Of a DNA stretch of 64,000 nt, positions 16,987 to 25,824 are shown in pieces. The position numbers and the translations under genes are program-made. The DNA comes from Blastococcus sp. TF02-8 (GTDB lineage: Bacteria; Actinomycetota; Actinomycetes; Mycobacteriales; Geodermatophilaceae). Positions within the stretch are counted from its first letter, which is position 1. Each line of letters starts with the position of its first letter. Below the pieces are notes generated by a model. That model made no database searches and had not been told where the DNA came from. It saw nothing but the letters and a program-made list of their open reading frames with translations. The stretch spans positions 186,001-250,000 of the forward strand of contig NZ_QOHK01000005.1 of the NCBI RefSeq assembly GCF_003319175.1. Direction: 5' to 3'.

Positions 16987-18099
16987 TCAGGACGCGGGCA
17001 CGGCCTCCTGCTGACGGCGCCACCGGATGCCGGCCTCGATGAAGGCGTCGATGTCGCCGTCGAGCACCGCCGTGGTGTTGCCGGTCTCCTGCTCGGTCCG
17101 CAGGTCCTTCACCATCTGGTAGGGGTGCAGCACGTAGGAGCGCATCTGGTTGCCCCAGCTGCTGCCCTCGCCCTTGAGCGCGTCCATCTCCGCCTTCTGC
17201 TCCTGCTGGCGGACGACGAGCAGCCGGGCCTGGAGCACGCGCAGCGCGGCAGCGCGGTTCTGGATCTGGCTCTTCTCGTTCTGGCAGGACACCACGATGC
17301 CGGTCGGGATGTGGGTCATCCGGACGGCCGAGTCGGTGGTGTTCACGCTCTGCCCACCGGGACCCGAGGAGCGGAAGACGTCGACCCGGATCTCGTTCTC
17401 GGGGATGTCGACGTGGTCGGTCTGCTCGACGACCGGCAGCACCTCGACGCCGGCGAACGACGTCTGCCGGCGGCCCTGGTTGTCGAAGGGCGAGATGCGC
17501 ACGAGCCGGTGGGTGCCCTGCTCGACCGAGAGGGTGCCGTAGGCGTAGGGCACCTTCACCGAGAAGGTGGCCGACTTGATGCCCGCCTCCTCGGCGTAGC
17601 TGATGTCCAGCACCTCGGTCGGGTACTTGTGCCGCTCGGCCCAGCGCAGGTACATGCGCATCAGCATCTCGGCGAAGTCCGCGGCGTCGACGCCACCGGC
17701 CTCCGAGCGGATGGTCACCAGCGCCTCGCGCGAGTCGTACTCGCCCGACAGCAGGGTGCGGACCTCGAGCTCGTCGAGCTGCTTGCGCAGCGCCTCCAGC
17801 TCGCGCTCGGCCTCCGCGACCGTGGCGGCGTCGTCCTCCTCCACCGCCATCTCGTGCAGGACGGCGACGTCGTCCAGCCGGCCGCGCAGCTCCTCGACCC
17901 GGCGCAGGTCGCCCTGCATGTAGGAGAGCTTGGAGGTCAGCGCCTGGGCTGCCTCGACGTCGTCCCAGAGGTCCGGGGCGGCGGCCTGCTGCTCGAGCTC
18001 GGCCACCTCCCGCCGGAGCTTGTCGACGTCGAGGACGGCCTCGATCGACTTCAGGGTCGTGTCGAGCTCGTCCAGGACGACGGAGAAGTCAGCGGCCAC
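16987..18099 (-). CDS. prfB: Peptide chain release factor 2 (RF2)
   Basis: 370 aa. The class-I release-factor peptidyl-tRNA hydrolysis motif GGQ is in [16 protein letters not shown]. The stop-codon recognition tripeptide SPF ([15 protein letters not shown]) marks it as RF2, for UGA and UAA, rather than RF1. The N-terminal coiled domain begins [23 protein letters not shown] at 18099 is the start; the frame continues upstream only as antisense. The reading frame is unbroken, so the programmed +1 frameshift known from E. coli prfB is absent. Confidence 0.96.
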   Translation of the reverse strand: MAADFSVVLDELDTTLKSIEAVLDVDKLRREVAELEQQAAAPDLWDDVEAAQALTSKLSYMQGDLRRVEELRGRLDDVAVLHEMAVEEDDAATVAEAERELEALRKQLDELEVRTLLSGEYDSREALVTIRSEAGGVDAADFAEMLMRMYLRWAERHKYPTEVLDISYAEEAGIKSATFSVKVPYAYGTLSVEQGTHRLVRISPFDNQGRRQTSFAGVEVLPVVEQTDHVDIPENEIRVDVFRSSGPGGQSVNTTDSAVRMTHIPTGIVVSCQNEKSQIQNRAAALRVLQARLLVVRQQEQKAEMDALKGEGSSWGNQMRSYVLHPYQMVKDLRTEQETGNTTAVLDGDIDAFIEAGIRWRRQQEAVPAS

Positions 18100-18134
18100 A
18101 TCGACCCAGGGTAGTGCGCGGGCGCCGGCGACAG

Positions 18135-19966
18135 TCAGGCGTGCTGCGACGGGCTGATCGCGCCGCGGGTCAGCGCGGCGCTGGCGGCGGGGAGGACCGC
18201 CCCCGGACGCTCCCGCCGGCCACCACCGCGCGCGGCCATCCAGTCGACCAGCTCGCCCGCCGGCATGGGCCGTGCCAGGTGGTATCCCTGCGCGAAGGTG
18301 CAGCCGAGCTCGACGGCCAGGGCGAGCTGCTCGGCGGTCTCCACCCCCTCGGCCAGGCTCTGGGTGCCGCAGGCGCTGCCCAGGGCCACGATGGCCGCGA
18401 TGGCTGCCGCCGCGTGCGCCTTCCGCCCCTCGCGGAAGGCGACCAGGCTGCGGTCGATCTTCAGGACGCCGGTGGGCAGGTCGACCAGCTGCCCGAGCGA
18501 GGAGAAGCCGCTGCCGAAGTCGTCGATGGAGACCTCGACCCCGTGCTCGCGCAGCTCCTCCAGCTGGGCGGCCGCGAACTCCGGGTCCTCGGCGACGGAG
18601 GTCTCGGTCAGCTCGCAGACCAGGTTGGTCGGCGGCAGACCGGACTCGGCCAGCGCGGTGAGGACGTCGTCGACCAGGGTGCCGGTGGACAGGTGCCGGG
18701 CGTGCAGGTTGATGCCGATGACCAGGTACAGCCCCTGCCGGCGCCAGGCCATGTTCTGCGTCGTCACCTCGCGCAGCACCCACCGCGTGAGCGGCACGAG
18801 CAGGTCGTACTGCTCGGCGACCGGCAGGGACTCCCCGGGCATCAGCAGCCCACGCTCCGGGTGCTGCCACCGCACCAGCGCCTCGGCGCCGTTGTACTCA
18901 CCGGTGGGCACGTGCAGGATCGGCTGGTAGTGCAGCACCAGCTGCCCGTCGGCGATGGCGTCGCGGAGCTCCCCGGCCATCTGCACCTTGCCCTGCACGA
19001 GAGCACGCAGGTCGGGGCTGAACACCCGCCGCGGTTGCGACCCGCGGCCTTGGCGGCGTACATCGCCAGGTCGGCGTCGCGCACCAGGTCGCTGGAGCGC
19101 AGGCCGGACCGCCCGGCGGGCACGGCCGCGATGCCGATGCTGGCGCTGAGCCGGTGCGTGCGGCCGCCGAGCTCGAAGGGCTGGTCGAACGTGGCCTGGC
19201 AGCGCTGGGCCAGCATCTCGGCGCCGTCGAGGTCGCACTCCCGGCAGAGCACGACGAACTCGTCGCCGCCGAGCCGGCCCACGGTGTCCTGCCCGCGGGT
19301 GACGCCCAGCAGCCGTCCGGCCAGCTGACGCAGCAGCTCGTCGCCGGAGTCGTGCCCGAGGGAGTCGTTGACGTCCTTGAAGCCGTCGACGTCGAGGAAG
19401 AGGACGGCCACGGCGGGCGCGTCGGCACGTTGCAGCTCCTGGTCGATCAGCTCGTGCAGGTGCGCCCGGTTGGGCAGCTCGGTCAGCGAGTCGTGGCGCG
19501 CCTGCCACGCCGACGCCCGCTCGGCCTGGACCCGCGTGGTGACGTCGGTGTGCGTCACCACGATGTGGCCCGCCTGGTCCACCCGGGAGGCCATGAGGTG
19601 GAACCAGTGGGTGCCCTCGTGGGTGGGCAGCCCGTAGTCGGCGGAGACGGTCTCCCGCTCGCCGCGTGAGAGCCGGCGGAGGTCCTCGATCAGGTCGCGG
19701 GTGGCCTGCTCGTCCCGCATCACCCGCAGGGCGAGCCCGAAGTAGTCACCGCCGATGCCGACCGCGAACCGGGGGTCGTCGATCGCCTCGACCGCCGTCC
19801 GCCAGGCGAGGTTCGTGAGCAGGACCCTGCCGTCGGGATCGACGAGGAGGGTCGGCGAGGGCAGGGCGTCGATGACGGCGGCCACGAGGGCACCGTCGAC
19901 GGCCTCCCCGCTGCCGGGATGGCGCGCGTCGAGCGGAAGCCGCCGACGTCCCGTCCGGTCGCGCAC
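18135..19966 (-). pseudogene. PAS-GGDEF-EAL cyclic-di-GMP protein, frameshifted between GGDEF and EAL
   Basis: One frame from GTG 19966 (behind GGGAGG) encodes a PAS-like sensor (LVAAVIDALPSPTLLVDPDG) and a GGDEF domain with intact RLGGDEFVVL and LAMYAAKAAGRNR. At about 19026-19036 the frame must change by one base; the other frame continues VFSPDLRALVQ and gives a complete EAL domain ([40 protein letters not shown]) to 18135. The total length, 3n+2, fits one deleted base in a GC run. As written, the gene makes a PAS-GGDEF protein with a nonsense tail and no EAL. Either the gene is broken or the base is a sequencing error; domain content is otherwise undamaged. Confidence 0.8.
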
Positions 19967-20007
19967 CTGTCCTCCCGCTGCTGGGTTCGCGGACACCGAC
20001 AGCGGAT

Positions 20008-20400
20008 CTACCCGGAAAGCGGATCGCGACTCGGCGCCGCTCGGTGACCGCTGCGCGACGGTCGGTTCGCCGCCCTCGCCTCCCGGGTCTCCGCCCCGAT
20101 CCAGCGCAGGTACCCGGGGTTGCCGCCCACGAGTGGCATCGCGATCACGCAGGGCACCTCGTACGGGTGCAGCTCGACGGTCCGGGCGACGATCTCGGGC
20201 ACGAGGGACCGGCGGGTGTGCAGGGCGACCCGCGCCTCGGGCTCGTCGTGGACAGCGCCCTCCCAGCGGTACACCGAGCGGATCGGTGACAGGTGGTGCC
20301 CGCAGGCGGCCAGCCGCTCCTCGACCAGGGCGCGGGTGAAGCCGGCCAGCCACTCGGCGTCCGCGGCGGTCACCACCACCTCGCAGTACTCCTCGTCCAT
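20008..20400 (-). CDS. cutA: CutA1 divalent-cation tolerance protein
   Basis: 130 aa, ATG 20400. The CutA trimer fold is visible: EVVVTAADAEWLAGFTRALVEERLAACG (first strand and helix), IRSVYRWEGAVHDEPEARVALHT, then ELHPYEVPCVIAMPLVGGNPGYLRWI, with the family-typical HPYEVP and a late aromatic. Linked to copper and other divalent-cation tolerance in E. coli, though the molecular role is unsettled. It ends 41 bp upstream of the GGDEF-EAL gene and is divergent from the 78-aa gene. Confidence 0.93.
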   Translation of the reverse strand: MDEEYCEVVVTAADAEWLAGFTRALVEERLAACGHHLSPIRSVYRWEGAVHDEPEARVALHTRRSLVPEIVARTVELHPYEVPCVIAMPLVGGNPGYLRWIGAETREARAANRPSRSGHRAAPSRDPLSG

Positions 20401-20472
20401 GCGGTGATCCTCTCCCCCGGTTCCGGCGCCCCGCCTGCGTGGAACCGGGGTGCCCGCGGGTAGGGGGCGGTC

Positions 20473-20709
20473 ATGAGCGACGAGATGACGATCCAGCTGG
20501 ACGGCGACGAGTACGTGGTGAGCCCGGAGGGCGAGGGCCTGCGCGTGGGCCGACGGGTCGGGGGCGAGCTGACCTGGCTCGAGTCCGTGGACGGCAGCCT
20601 GCTCAACGAGCAGACCCGCACGGCACTGGCCAACGGCGACGCCTCCGACGACGCGCTGCTGCAGGCGGTCCGCGGCGTCGTGCAGGCCGAGGTCGAGCGG
20701 GGCGCCTGA
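20473..20709 (+). CDS. Small acidic protein of unknown function (78 aa)
   Basis: ATG 20473 behind AGGGGGCGG. The protein is acidic, with IQLDGDEYVVSPEGEGLRVG and DASDDALLQAVRGVVQAEVER; it has no signal peptide, TM segment or cysteine. I do not recognise it. The strong ribosome site, codon bias and following hairpin support a real gene. It is divergent from cutA. Confidence 0.7.
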   Translation: MSDEMTIQLDGDEYVVSPEGEGLRVGRRVGGELTWLESVDGSLLNEQTRTALANGDASDDALLQAVRGVVQAEVERGA

Positions 20710-20722
20710 CCGCAGCGGTGAC

Positions 20723-20754
20723 GGGCCGCCGCGACCACCCGGTCGTGGCGGCCC
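20723..20754. terminator. Hairpin between convergent genes
   Basis: A 14-bp stem (20723-20736 with 20741-20754, one imperfect pair, 4-nt loop) lies between the 78-aa gene and the convergent secreted-protein gene; probably a bidirectional terminator. Confidence 0.7.
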
Positions 20755-20759
20755 CGGCC

Positions 20760-21716
20760 TCAGCGTCCGCCGCGGCCGGGGCCCCGGCGGTCGTCGTCCC
20801 GTCGGTCGCGGGCGGCCTGGCGGTCGCGCTCGGCCTGGGCGGCCAGTTCCTGCATCCAGCGCTGGAACTCCGCGCGCGGGTCGATCCGCTGCGGAGCAGG
20901 CGGAGCCGCGGGCGGCGGAGGTGCGGGCGCCGGAGCCGGCTGCGCAGGGGCAGGCGCAGGAGCCGGGGGTGGCGGAGGAGGCGGGGGCGGCGGAGGCGGA
21001 ACCGGGCCCTGCGCCAGGTGCAGCTGCCCCGTGGCCAGCGGGGCCCGGGCCCGGTCCGCGGCGGCCGCCCACTCGTCCCAGCGGAGCGGATCGAGCAGCA
21101 CGTCGAGCACCGCCGGGACGGCCTCCCCCGGCACGTCCTCGCCGACCGCGTGCCCGATCGAGTCCGCGGCCCGCACGTCGCACCCCACCCGCTGCACCAC
21201 GCTGCGGCCGACGACGCAGCCCGCGCGAACGGCGACGGCGGCACCGACCTCCGAGGCGAGCCTGGCGCGGACCTCGTCGGCTGCCGCGGGCTGCCCCGCC
21301 AGGCGGGACAGGAACGGTTCCAACGCCGTTCGCACCGGCAGCGCGGCGGCGGGCTCCAGCGGGCCCACGAGCAGCTCCCCGGAGCCCGCGCCGCGGGGCC
21401 ACCGCGCCACGTCACCCGGAGCCAGCACCACCAGGCCGGAGAGCCCCCGCGAGAAGGCTGCTTCGGCGCCCTCGACCGTGACGGTGCGCTCGGGGGCACC
21501 GATGTCACCCGCCGTCTGCACCGTCACCGCGACGTCCAGGGGGTTGCGCACCGTGATGGCGCCGGCGTCGACGCACGCCTCGAGGAGGAAGTCCAGCGGC
21601 ACGGTGCCCCGGGACTCGTCGACCGGGCACAGCTCGGGCGCCGGACCGGCGGACGCGCCGGTGGGCACCGCGAGAGCCGCCGCCACCAGGGCGACGACGA
21701 CCGCTGCGCGCCTCAC
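20760..21716 (-). CDS. Secreted proline-rich protein of unknown function
   Basis: 318 aa. A signal peptide (RRAAVVVALVAAALAVPTGASA) is followed by a globular part of about 210 aa with several Cys, then an uninterrupted run of 12 prolines and a Pro-Ala stretch, and a charged C-terminal tail rich in Arg and Asp. A polyproline tract of this length is expected to depend on elongation factor P and could span the cell wall. No known domain was recognised. It begins at ATG 21716 and overlaps the upstream lipoprotein gene by 4 bp, so the two are co-translated. Confidence 0.75.
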   Translation of the reverse strand: MRRAAVVVALVAAALAVPTGASAGPAPELCPVDESRGTVPLDFLLEACVDAGAITVRNPLDVAVTVQTAGDIGAPERTVTVEGAEAAFSRGLSGLVVLAPGDVARWPRGAGSGELLVGPLEPAAALPVRTALEPFLSRLAGQPAAADEVRARLASEVGAAVAVRAGCVVGRSVVQRVGCDVRAADSIGHAVGEDVPGEAVPAVLDVLLDPLRWDEWAAAADRARAPLATGQLHLAQGPVPPPPPPPPPPPPAPAPAPAQPAPAPAPPPPAAPPAPQRIDPRAEFQRWMQELAAQAERDRQAARDRRDDDRRGPGRGGR

Positions 21717-22162
21717 GCCGGGAACCCGCAGACCGGCTGGAGCCGGGTCACGAACTGCTCGACGCTGTCGAGGACGGCGGTCCGCGCCCCCTCGGTCAGA
21801 GGTGGTTCGAGCACCCCGAGAAGGGCGGCGAGCAGGTCGTCGGCCGCCTCCTGCAGCTCGGGGTGGTCGGCCGCGGAGAGGCCGGAGACCAGCGCCCGGA
21901 GCTCACCGCGGGCAGCGGCCAGCCGGCTCCGTGCGTCGATCGCGTCCGCACCGGCGGCGAGCTCACCCATGGCGGCGGGGATGTCGAGGAAGTGGGTCGA
22001 CCGTGCGATGCCACCGCAGACCGCCGGAGCGCCGGCCGGGGCGGCGTAGTCGGCCACGGCCACCGCCGGCTGCTGCGGCGGGGTGGTCTCCTCGGCCGAG
22101 CAGGCCGACAGACCCAGCAGGACGGTCAGCAGACCGAGCGCAACGGACCTGCAGACCAGCAC
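21713..22162 (-). CDS. Small lipoprotein of unknown function
   Basis: 149 aa from GTG 22162. The signal peptide and lipobox (LLGLSACSAEE) give a lipid-anchored protein; the mature part is helical (LAAARGELRALVSGLSAADHPELQEAADDLLAALLGV) with two further Cys, in VCGG and in the C-terminal VCGFPA, possibly a disulfide. It is coupled to the Pro-rich protein through a 4-bp overlap; both are exported, so a common envelope function is plausible. No family was recognised. Confidence 0.7.
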   Translation of the reverse strand: MLVCRSVALGLLTVLLGLSACSAEETTPPQQPAVAVADYAAPAGAPAVCGGIARSTHFLDIPAAMGELAAGADAIDARSRLAAARGELRALVSGLSAADHPELQEAADDLLAALLGVLEPPLTEGARTAVLDSVEQFVTRLQPVCGFPA

Positions 22163-22300
22163 GTCCGTCACGGTAGGTGTTCGGTGAACATCGGGGACAG
22201 CCCGCGTCACCTGGAAGGACGAACCAGCTCTCTCTCCCCGGTGACCGTGCGTGGCCGGGGACACGAAATAGCCGGGCCGCCCGCCGGTGCTGGGCCTGGC

Positions 22301-22888
22301 ATGACCGTCAGCAAGACCGCCGTCACCGCCGTCCCCCTGCACCCGCTTCTGGCCGGTCGGTGGAGTCCTCGCGGCCTGGACGCCGCGCACGAGCTGACCG
22401 AGGAACAGCTGACCGCGCTGCTCGAGGCGGCACGGTGGGCGCCGAGCGCGAACAACACCCAGCCGTGGCGGTTCGCCGTCGCACGCCGGGGAACCGCCGC
22501 GTTCGCAGCGGTACGGGACGCGCTCGCTCCGGGCAACCAGCTGTGGGCGCACGCGGCGTCGGCGTTCGTGGTCGTCGCGGCGGAGACCACCGGCCCGGAC
22601 GGCGCCCCACGGCCGTGGGCGGTCTACGACGCCGGACAGGCGGTCGCGCACCTGACCGTGCAGGCCGAGCACGAGGAGCTGGCGGTGCACCAGCTCGGCG
22701 GCTTCGACCGCGACCGGATCGCCGCGCTGCTCGACCTGCCGGCTGCCGTCGTGCCGCTCGTCGTCCTCGCCGTCGGCCGGCGTGACGCCGCGGCGGAACT
22801 CCCCGAGGCGCTGGCCGCCCGTGAGCGGACCCCGCGCGAGCGGCTGCCGCTGGACTCCCTGCTGATCCCCGTGCCCGAGCAGGCCTGA
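22301..22888 (+). CDS. Nitroreductase family protein
   Basis: 195 aa, ATG 22301. The FMN-binding family pattern is clear: LLEAARWAPSANNTQPWRF at the start (R and SxNNxQPW contact FMN phosphate), DAGQAVAHLTVQAEHEEL in the central helix, and VVPLVVLAVGRRD followed by an R-x-P-L-D end. Such enzymes reduce nitro groups, quinones or flavins with NAD(P)H; the substrate is unknown. Divergent from the lipoprotein gene; convergent with the tad operon, 18 bp from its end. Confidence 0.88.
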   Translation: MTVSKTAVTAVPLHPLLAGRWSPRGLDAAHELTEEQLTALLEAARWAPSANNTQPWRFAVARRGTAAFAAVRDALAPGNQLWAHAASAFVVVAAETTGPDGAPRPWAVYDAGQAVAHLTVQAEHEELAVHQLGGFDRDRIAALLDLPAAVVPLVVLAVGRRDAAAELPEALAARERTPRERLPLDSLLIPVPEQA

Positions 22889-22906
22889 GCGCCGGCGGGA
22901 GGTCGG

Positions 22907-23374
22907 TCAGCCGTCGACGTAGCGGTCGCGCTCGACGACGAACTGGCCGGTGGCGGTGTTGGACTCGATGAACTCGGGCAGCAGCGGGATCCGCACGGTC
23001 ACGGTCACGCACACGGAGAACTCCTCCCCCGGCGTCAGCGTCGGTGAGTAGCTGCCCGCGGCCGCGCAGTCCGCACCGGCCGGTGCGTACTCCAGCCGCA
23101 TGTCGGTGACCTCCACCGACTGGTCCTCCACCGCCAGCTGCGCCGCCCGCAGCGCCCGCTCCCGACCGGTGGCCACGTCCGGCGCGGTACCGATCGCCCG
23201 CCCGGCCTCGCGCGCCGCCGCCTGCGAGGCGAACACCCCGCGCTGGACCGCGGAGAAGCCGGCCACGACGTAGACCAGCGGGACGAAGACCACCAGCGCG
23301 ACGAAGACGAACTCCACCAGCGCCGACCCGCGCTCACCGGTGAGCATCCCGAGCCGGCGGCGCAGCCAGGTCAC
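22907..23374 (-). CDS. TadE-like minor pilin (second copy)
   Basis: 155 aa from GTG 23374, overlapping the preceding gene by GTGA. GERGSALVEFVFVALVVFVPLVYVVAG is the TadE N-terminus: a short basic head, ERGSAxVEF and one hydrophobic helix. The exported part has SPTLTPGEEFSVCVTVTVRIPLLPEF. TadE-like pseudopilins are needed for Flp pilus assembly. Last gene of the tad operon. A fragment of this gene's end is present again at 27994-28050. Confidence 0.85.
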   Translation of the reverse strand: MTWLRRRLGMLTGERGSALVEFVFVALVVFVPLVYVVAGFSAVQRGVFASQAAAREAGRAIGTAPDVATGRERALRAAQLAVEDQSVEVTDMRLEYAPAGADCAAAGSYSPTLTPGEEFSVCVTVTVRIPLLPEFIESNTATGQFVVERDRYVDG

Positions 23375-23799
23375 GAGCCCTCCTTGAGCGCCCGCCCGGT
23401 GACCTCCAGCGGCAGCAGGTTCCCCAGCACGGCCAGCAGCGTCGGCACCGAGCCCGAGCACCGCACGACGACGACCGTCGAGCCGCTGGGGTCGGGTTCC
23501 TCACCGGAGGTGCAGTCCAGCCCCTGCGCCGTCTGCACGGAGGTGGCGCGGGCGACGACCTCCAGCGTGCGGTCGGCACCGATCGCCGAGTCGACGTCGG
23601 CGTTCGCGGCGAAGCGGGCGCCGTCCTGGGCGCTGGCGGTGACCACGTTGCGCACGTGCACGTAGACCGCCACCTGCAGCACCGCCATCAGCAGCGTGAC
23701 GATCAGCATGGAGACCATCACGAAGTCCACGACGGCACTGCCCCGCTCCCCCGCGAGCGCACGCGACGCGCTGGCGGTGGTCCGGGGGGCCGCGGTCAT
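23371..23799 (-). CDS. TadE-like minor pilin (first copy)
   Basis: 142 aa. ERGSAVVDFVMVSMLIVTLLMAVLQVAVYVHVRN carries the conserved TadE N-terminal motif and hydrophobic helix; the rest is exported, with GLDCTSGEE and VVRCSGS as a possible Cys pair. It overlaps the pilin-like gene upstream (ATGA) and the second TadE gene downstream (GTGA). Confidence 0.87.
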   Translation of the reverse strand: MTAAPRTTASASRALAGERGSAVVDFVMVSMLIVTLLMAVLQVAVYVHVRNVVTASAQDGARFAANADVDSAIGADRTLEVVARATSVQTAQGLDCTSGEEPDPSGSTVVVVRCSGSVPTLLAVLGNLLPLEVTGRALKEGS

Positions 23800-23993
23800 C
23801 CGCCGGTGGTGACGGAGTTCAGCGCGTTCTGCACCGCCTCGACGATGGCGTCCTGGAAGACGCCGAGGATGGCGAGCACCAGGGCGGCCGTCATCACGGT
23901 GACCATGACCCAGCCGGGCACGTCCCCGCGCTCGGGGTCCTCCCCGCGGAGGCGGACCGCCAGGGCGGCGAGGGTGCGCGGAACGAGACGCAT
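23796..23993 (-). CDS. Flp pilin-like small membrane protein
   Basis: 65 aa from ATG 23993. A basic N-terminal region (MRLVPRTLAALAVRLRGEDPERG) is followed by one hydrophobic helix (PGWVMVTVMTAALVLAILGVFQ) and a short C-terminus. Size, topology and position between tadC and tadE match the Flp/DUF4244-type pilins of actinobacterial Tad loci. G-D-V-P before the helix may be the prepilin-peptidase site; no peptidase gene is in the window. Confidence 0.8.
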   Translation of the reverse strand: MRLVPRTLAALAVRLRGEDPERGDVPGWVMVTVMTAALVLAILGVFQDAIVEAVQNALNSVTTGG

Positions 23994-24022
23994 GGCGTCG
24001 TCCTTTCTCCAGGTCCGCCGGC

Positions 24023-24964
24023 TCATCGCGCCAGCGAGACGATGCTGATCAGCCCCGGGAACAGGGCGAAGAGAACGGTGACCGGCAGCACCAGGAAGAC
24101 GACCGGCACCATCATGGCGATCTCCTTGCGGCCACCGGATTCGAGCAGCCGCCGCTTGCCGGCCTCCCGGACGTCGGCGGCCTGGGCGCGGAGCACCTCG
24201 GCCAGCGGGGTGCCGCGCTCGATCGCGACGAGCAGCCCGTCGATGAACCGGGCCAGCGGTTCCAGGGAGGTCCGGTCGGCCACCTGCTGGAGGGCGTCGA
24301 CCAGCGGGATGCCGGCACGGGCCCGGCCGAGGGCGGCGCCCAGCTCGTTCGCCAGCTCGCCGCCCGAGAGGCGGGTGACCCGGGCGATCGCCGCCGTCGG
24401 GCTCTCCCCCGCCGTCACCGCCAGGGCCAGCAGCTCGGCGACCACGGGGAACTCGGCGAGGAGCAGCTCCTCGCGCCGGTTCACCTGCTGGGTGAGCCAC
24501 CAGTCGCGGCCCAGCACGCCGCCGAGCAGCCCGGCGACGCAGAGCAGGCCGGCGGTCAGCACGTTCAGCTTCCCGGCGGCGACCGAGCCGACCGTCGCGA
24601 CGACGGCGGCCGCCATCAGCCCGAGCCCGCCCCAGATGACCTGCTCGATGCGGAAGTCCTCGACCGACAGGTCGCCACCGAGGGCATCCAGCCGCCGGCG
24701 CACCGCGGCCCGGCCTCCCACGAGCCGGTCGACCATGCGCGCGCCGTTGCTGATCGACGGGCCGGCGATCCGGCGGACGGCGGTGAGCATCCCCGGCTCG
24801 GTGGCGGTGCCGAGCAGCCGCGACGGCGGAGGGGTGTCGTGCACGTACGGCGCGAGCCGGTCGACCAGCCGCACGGAGCGGAACGGGGGCGCGTAGGTGA
24901 GCACGAGCAGCAGCCCGCTCGCGGCGAGCAGCCCCAGCAGCATGCCCAGCAGACCCGCGCTCAC
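24023..24964 (-). CDS. tadC: TadC-type type II secretion F domain protein
   Basis: 313-aa inner-membrane platform protein with TM segments at the N-terminus (GLLGMLLGLLAASGLLLVL), in the middle and at the C-terminus (MMVPVVFLVLPVTVLFALFPG). The T2SF domain includes EFPVVAELLALAVTAGESP and PLVDALQQVADRTSLEPLARF. It starts at GTG 24964, overlapping tadB by GTGA. With TadB it connects the TadA motor to the growing pilus. Confidence 0.92.
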   Translation of the reverse strand: MSAGLLGMLLGLLAASGLLLVLTYAPPFRSVRLVDRLAPYVHDTPPPSRLLGTATEPGMLTAVRRIAGPSISNGARMVDRLVGGRAAVRRRLDALGGDLSVEDFRIEQVIWGGLGLMAAAVVATVGSVAAGKLNVLTAGLLCVAGLLGGVLGRDWWLTQQVNRREELLLAEFPVVAELLALAVTAGESPTAAIARVTRLSGGELANELGAALGRARAGIPLVDALQQVADRTSLEPLARFIDGLLVAIERGTPLAEVLRAQAADVREAGKRRLLESGGRKEIAMMVPVVFLVLPVTVLFALFPGLISIVSLAR

Positions 24965-25824
24965 TGGAGCACCCGCACGTCTTCCGGCAGCCGCCCGATC
25001 CGCAGCATGACCCGGTAGGCGAACAGGCAGACCGCACCGCCGCCGAGCAGGATCGCCGTGCCCGCGGCCGAGTCGTAGGCCGCGAGCGTGGCCGACTGGG
25101 TGGCGAGCAGCAGCAGGACCACCCACGGCGCGGCGACCGCCAGCCGCGCCGCCTGCACGACCCAACCCTGCCGCGTCTCCAGCTCCGCGCGGGCGCGGGC
25201 GTCCTCGCGCAGGAAGGTCGACAGGGTGCGCAGCACCCGGCCGAGGTCGGTGCCACCGACCTCGCGGGCGACCCGCAGCGTCTCCACGATGCGGTCGCCG
25301 ACGGGGTCGGCGAGATCGTCCTTGAGCCGGTCCAGGCACGGCCCGAACCGCCCGCTGGACCGGTACTCGGCGGCGAACCGGGCGAACGGCGGCCGCAGCA
25401 CCTCCGGCCCACGGGTCGAGGGGCTGGCGAGCGCCTCGGGCAGCGAGAGCCCGGCCCGGACGGCCGAGGCCAGGTTGTCGACGACCTCCGGCCACACCTC
25501 CCGCAGGTCCGCCCGACGCTTGCCCGCGAGCCGGCGCACCTGCACGTAGGGCAGCAGGAAGCCGAACAGGCCGAACACGAGGCTCACCGTGACGGTGGCC
25601 GTGGTGACCAGGACGACGACGGTCGCCAGCAGGCCGGCGACGACCTGCAGCGCCAGCAGCTGAGCACCGTTGATACCGGTCAGGCCCGCGGCCGACAGCG
25701 CCTGCTGGCGCCGCCCCGGCCGGCGGGCGTCCGTGCGCGGCTTCGGTGCGCGCGAGCCGCTGCGCCAGACCAGCAGCAGGCCCACCCCGAGCAGGAGCCC
25801 GAGGAAGGCGCCGGACTCGGTCAC
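24961..25824 (-). CDS. tadB: TadB-type type II secretion F domain protein
   Basis: 287 aa. TM segments are at residues 7-19, about 58-95 and at the C-terminus. The T2SF domain reads EVWPEVVDNLASAVRAGLSLPEALAS and VGDRIVETLRVAREVGGTDLGRVL. Its ATG overlaps the end of tadA by 4 bp. Inner-membrane partner of TadC. Confidence 0.92.
   Translation of the reverse strand: MTESGAFLGLLLGVGLLLVWRSGSRAPKPRTDARRPGRRQQALSAAGLTGINGAQLLALQVVAGLLATVVVLVTTATVTVSLVFGLFGFLLPYVQVRRLAGKRRADLREVWPEVVDNLASAVRAGLSLPEALASPSTRGPEVLRPPFARFAAEYRSSGRFGPCLDRLKDDLADPVGDRIVETLRVAREVGGTDLGRVLRTLSTFLREDARARAELETRQGWVVQAARLAVAAPWVVLLLLATQSATLAAYDSAAGTAILLGGGAVCLFAYRVMLRIGRLPEDVRVLQ

Noticed and set aside
16987-18099. Programmed +1 frameshift in prfB
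   Set aside because: RF2 reads in one frame from GTG to stop; no in-frame TGA near codon 25.
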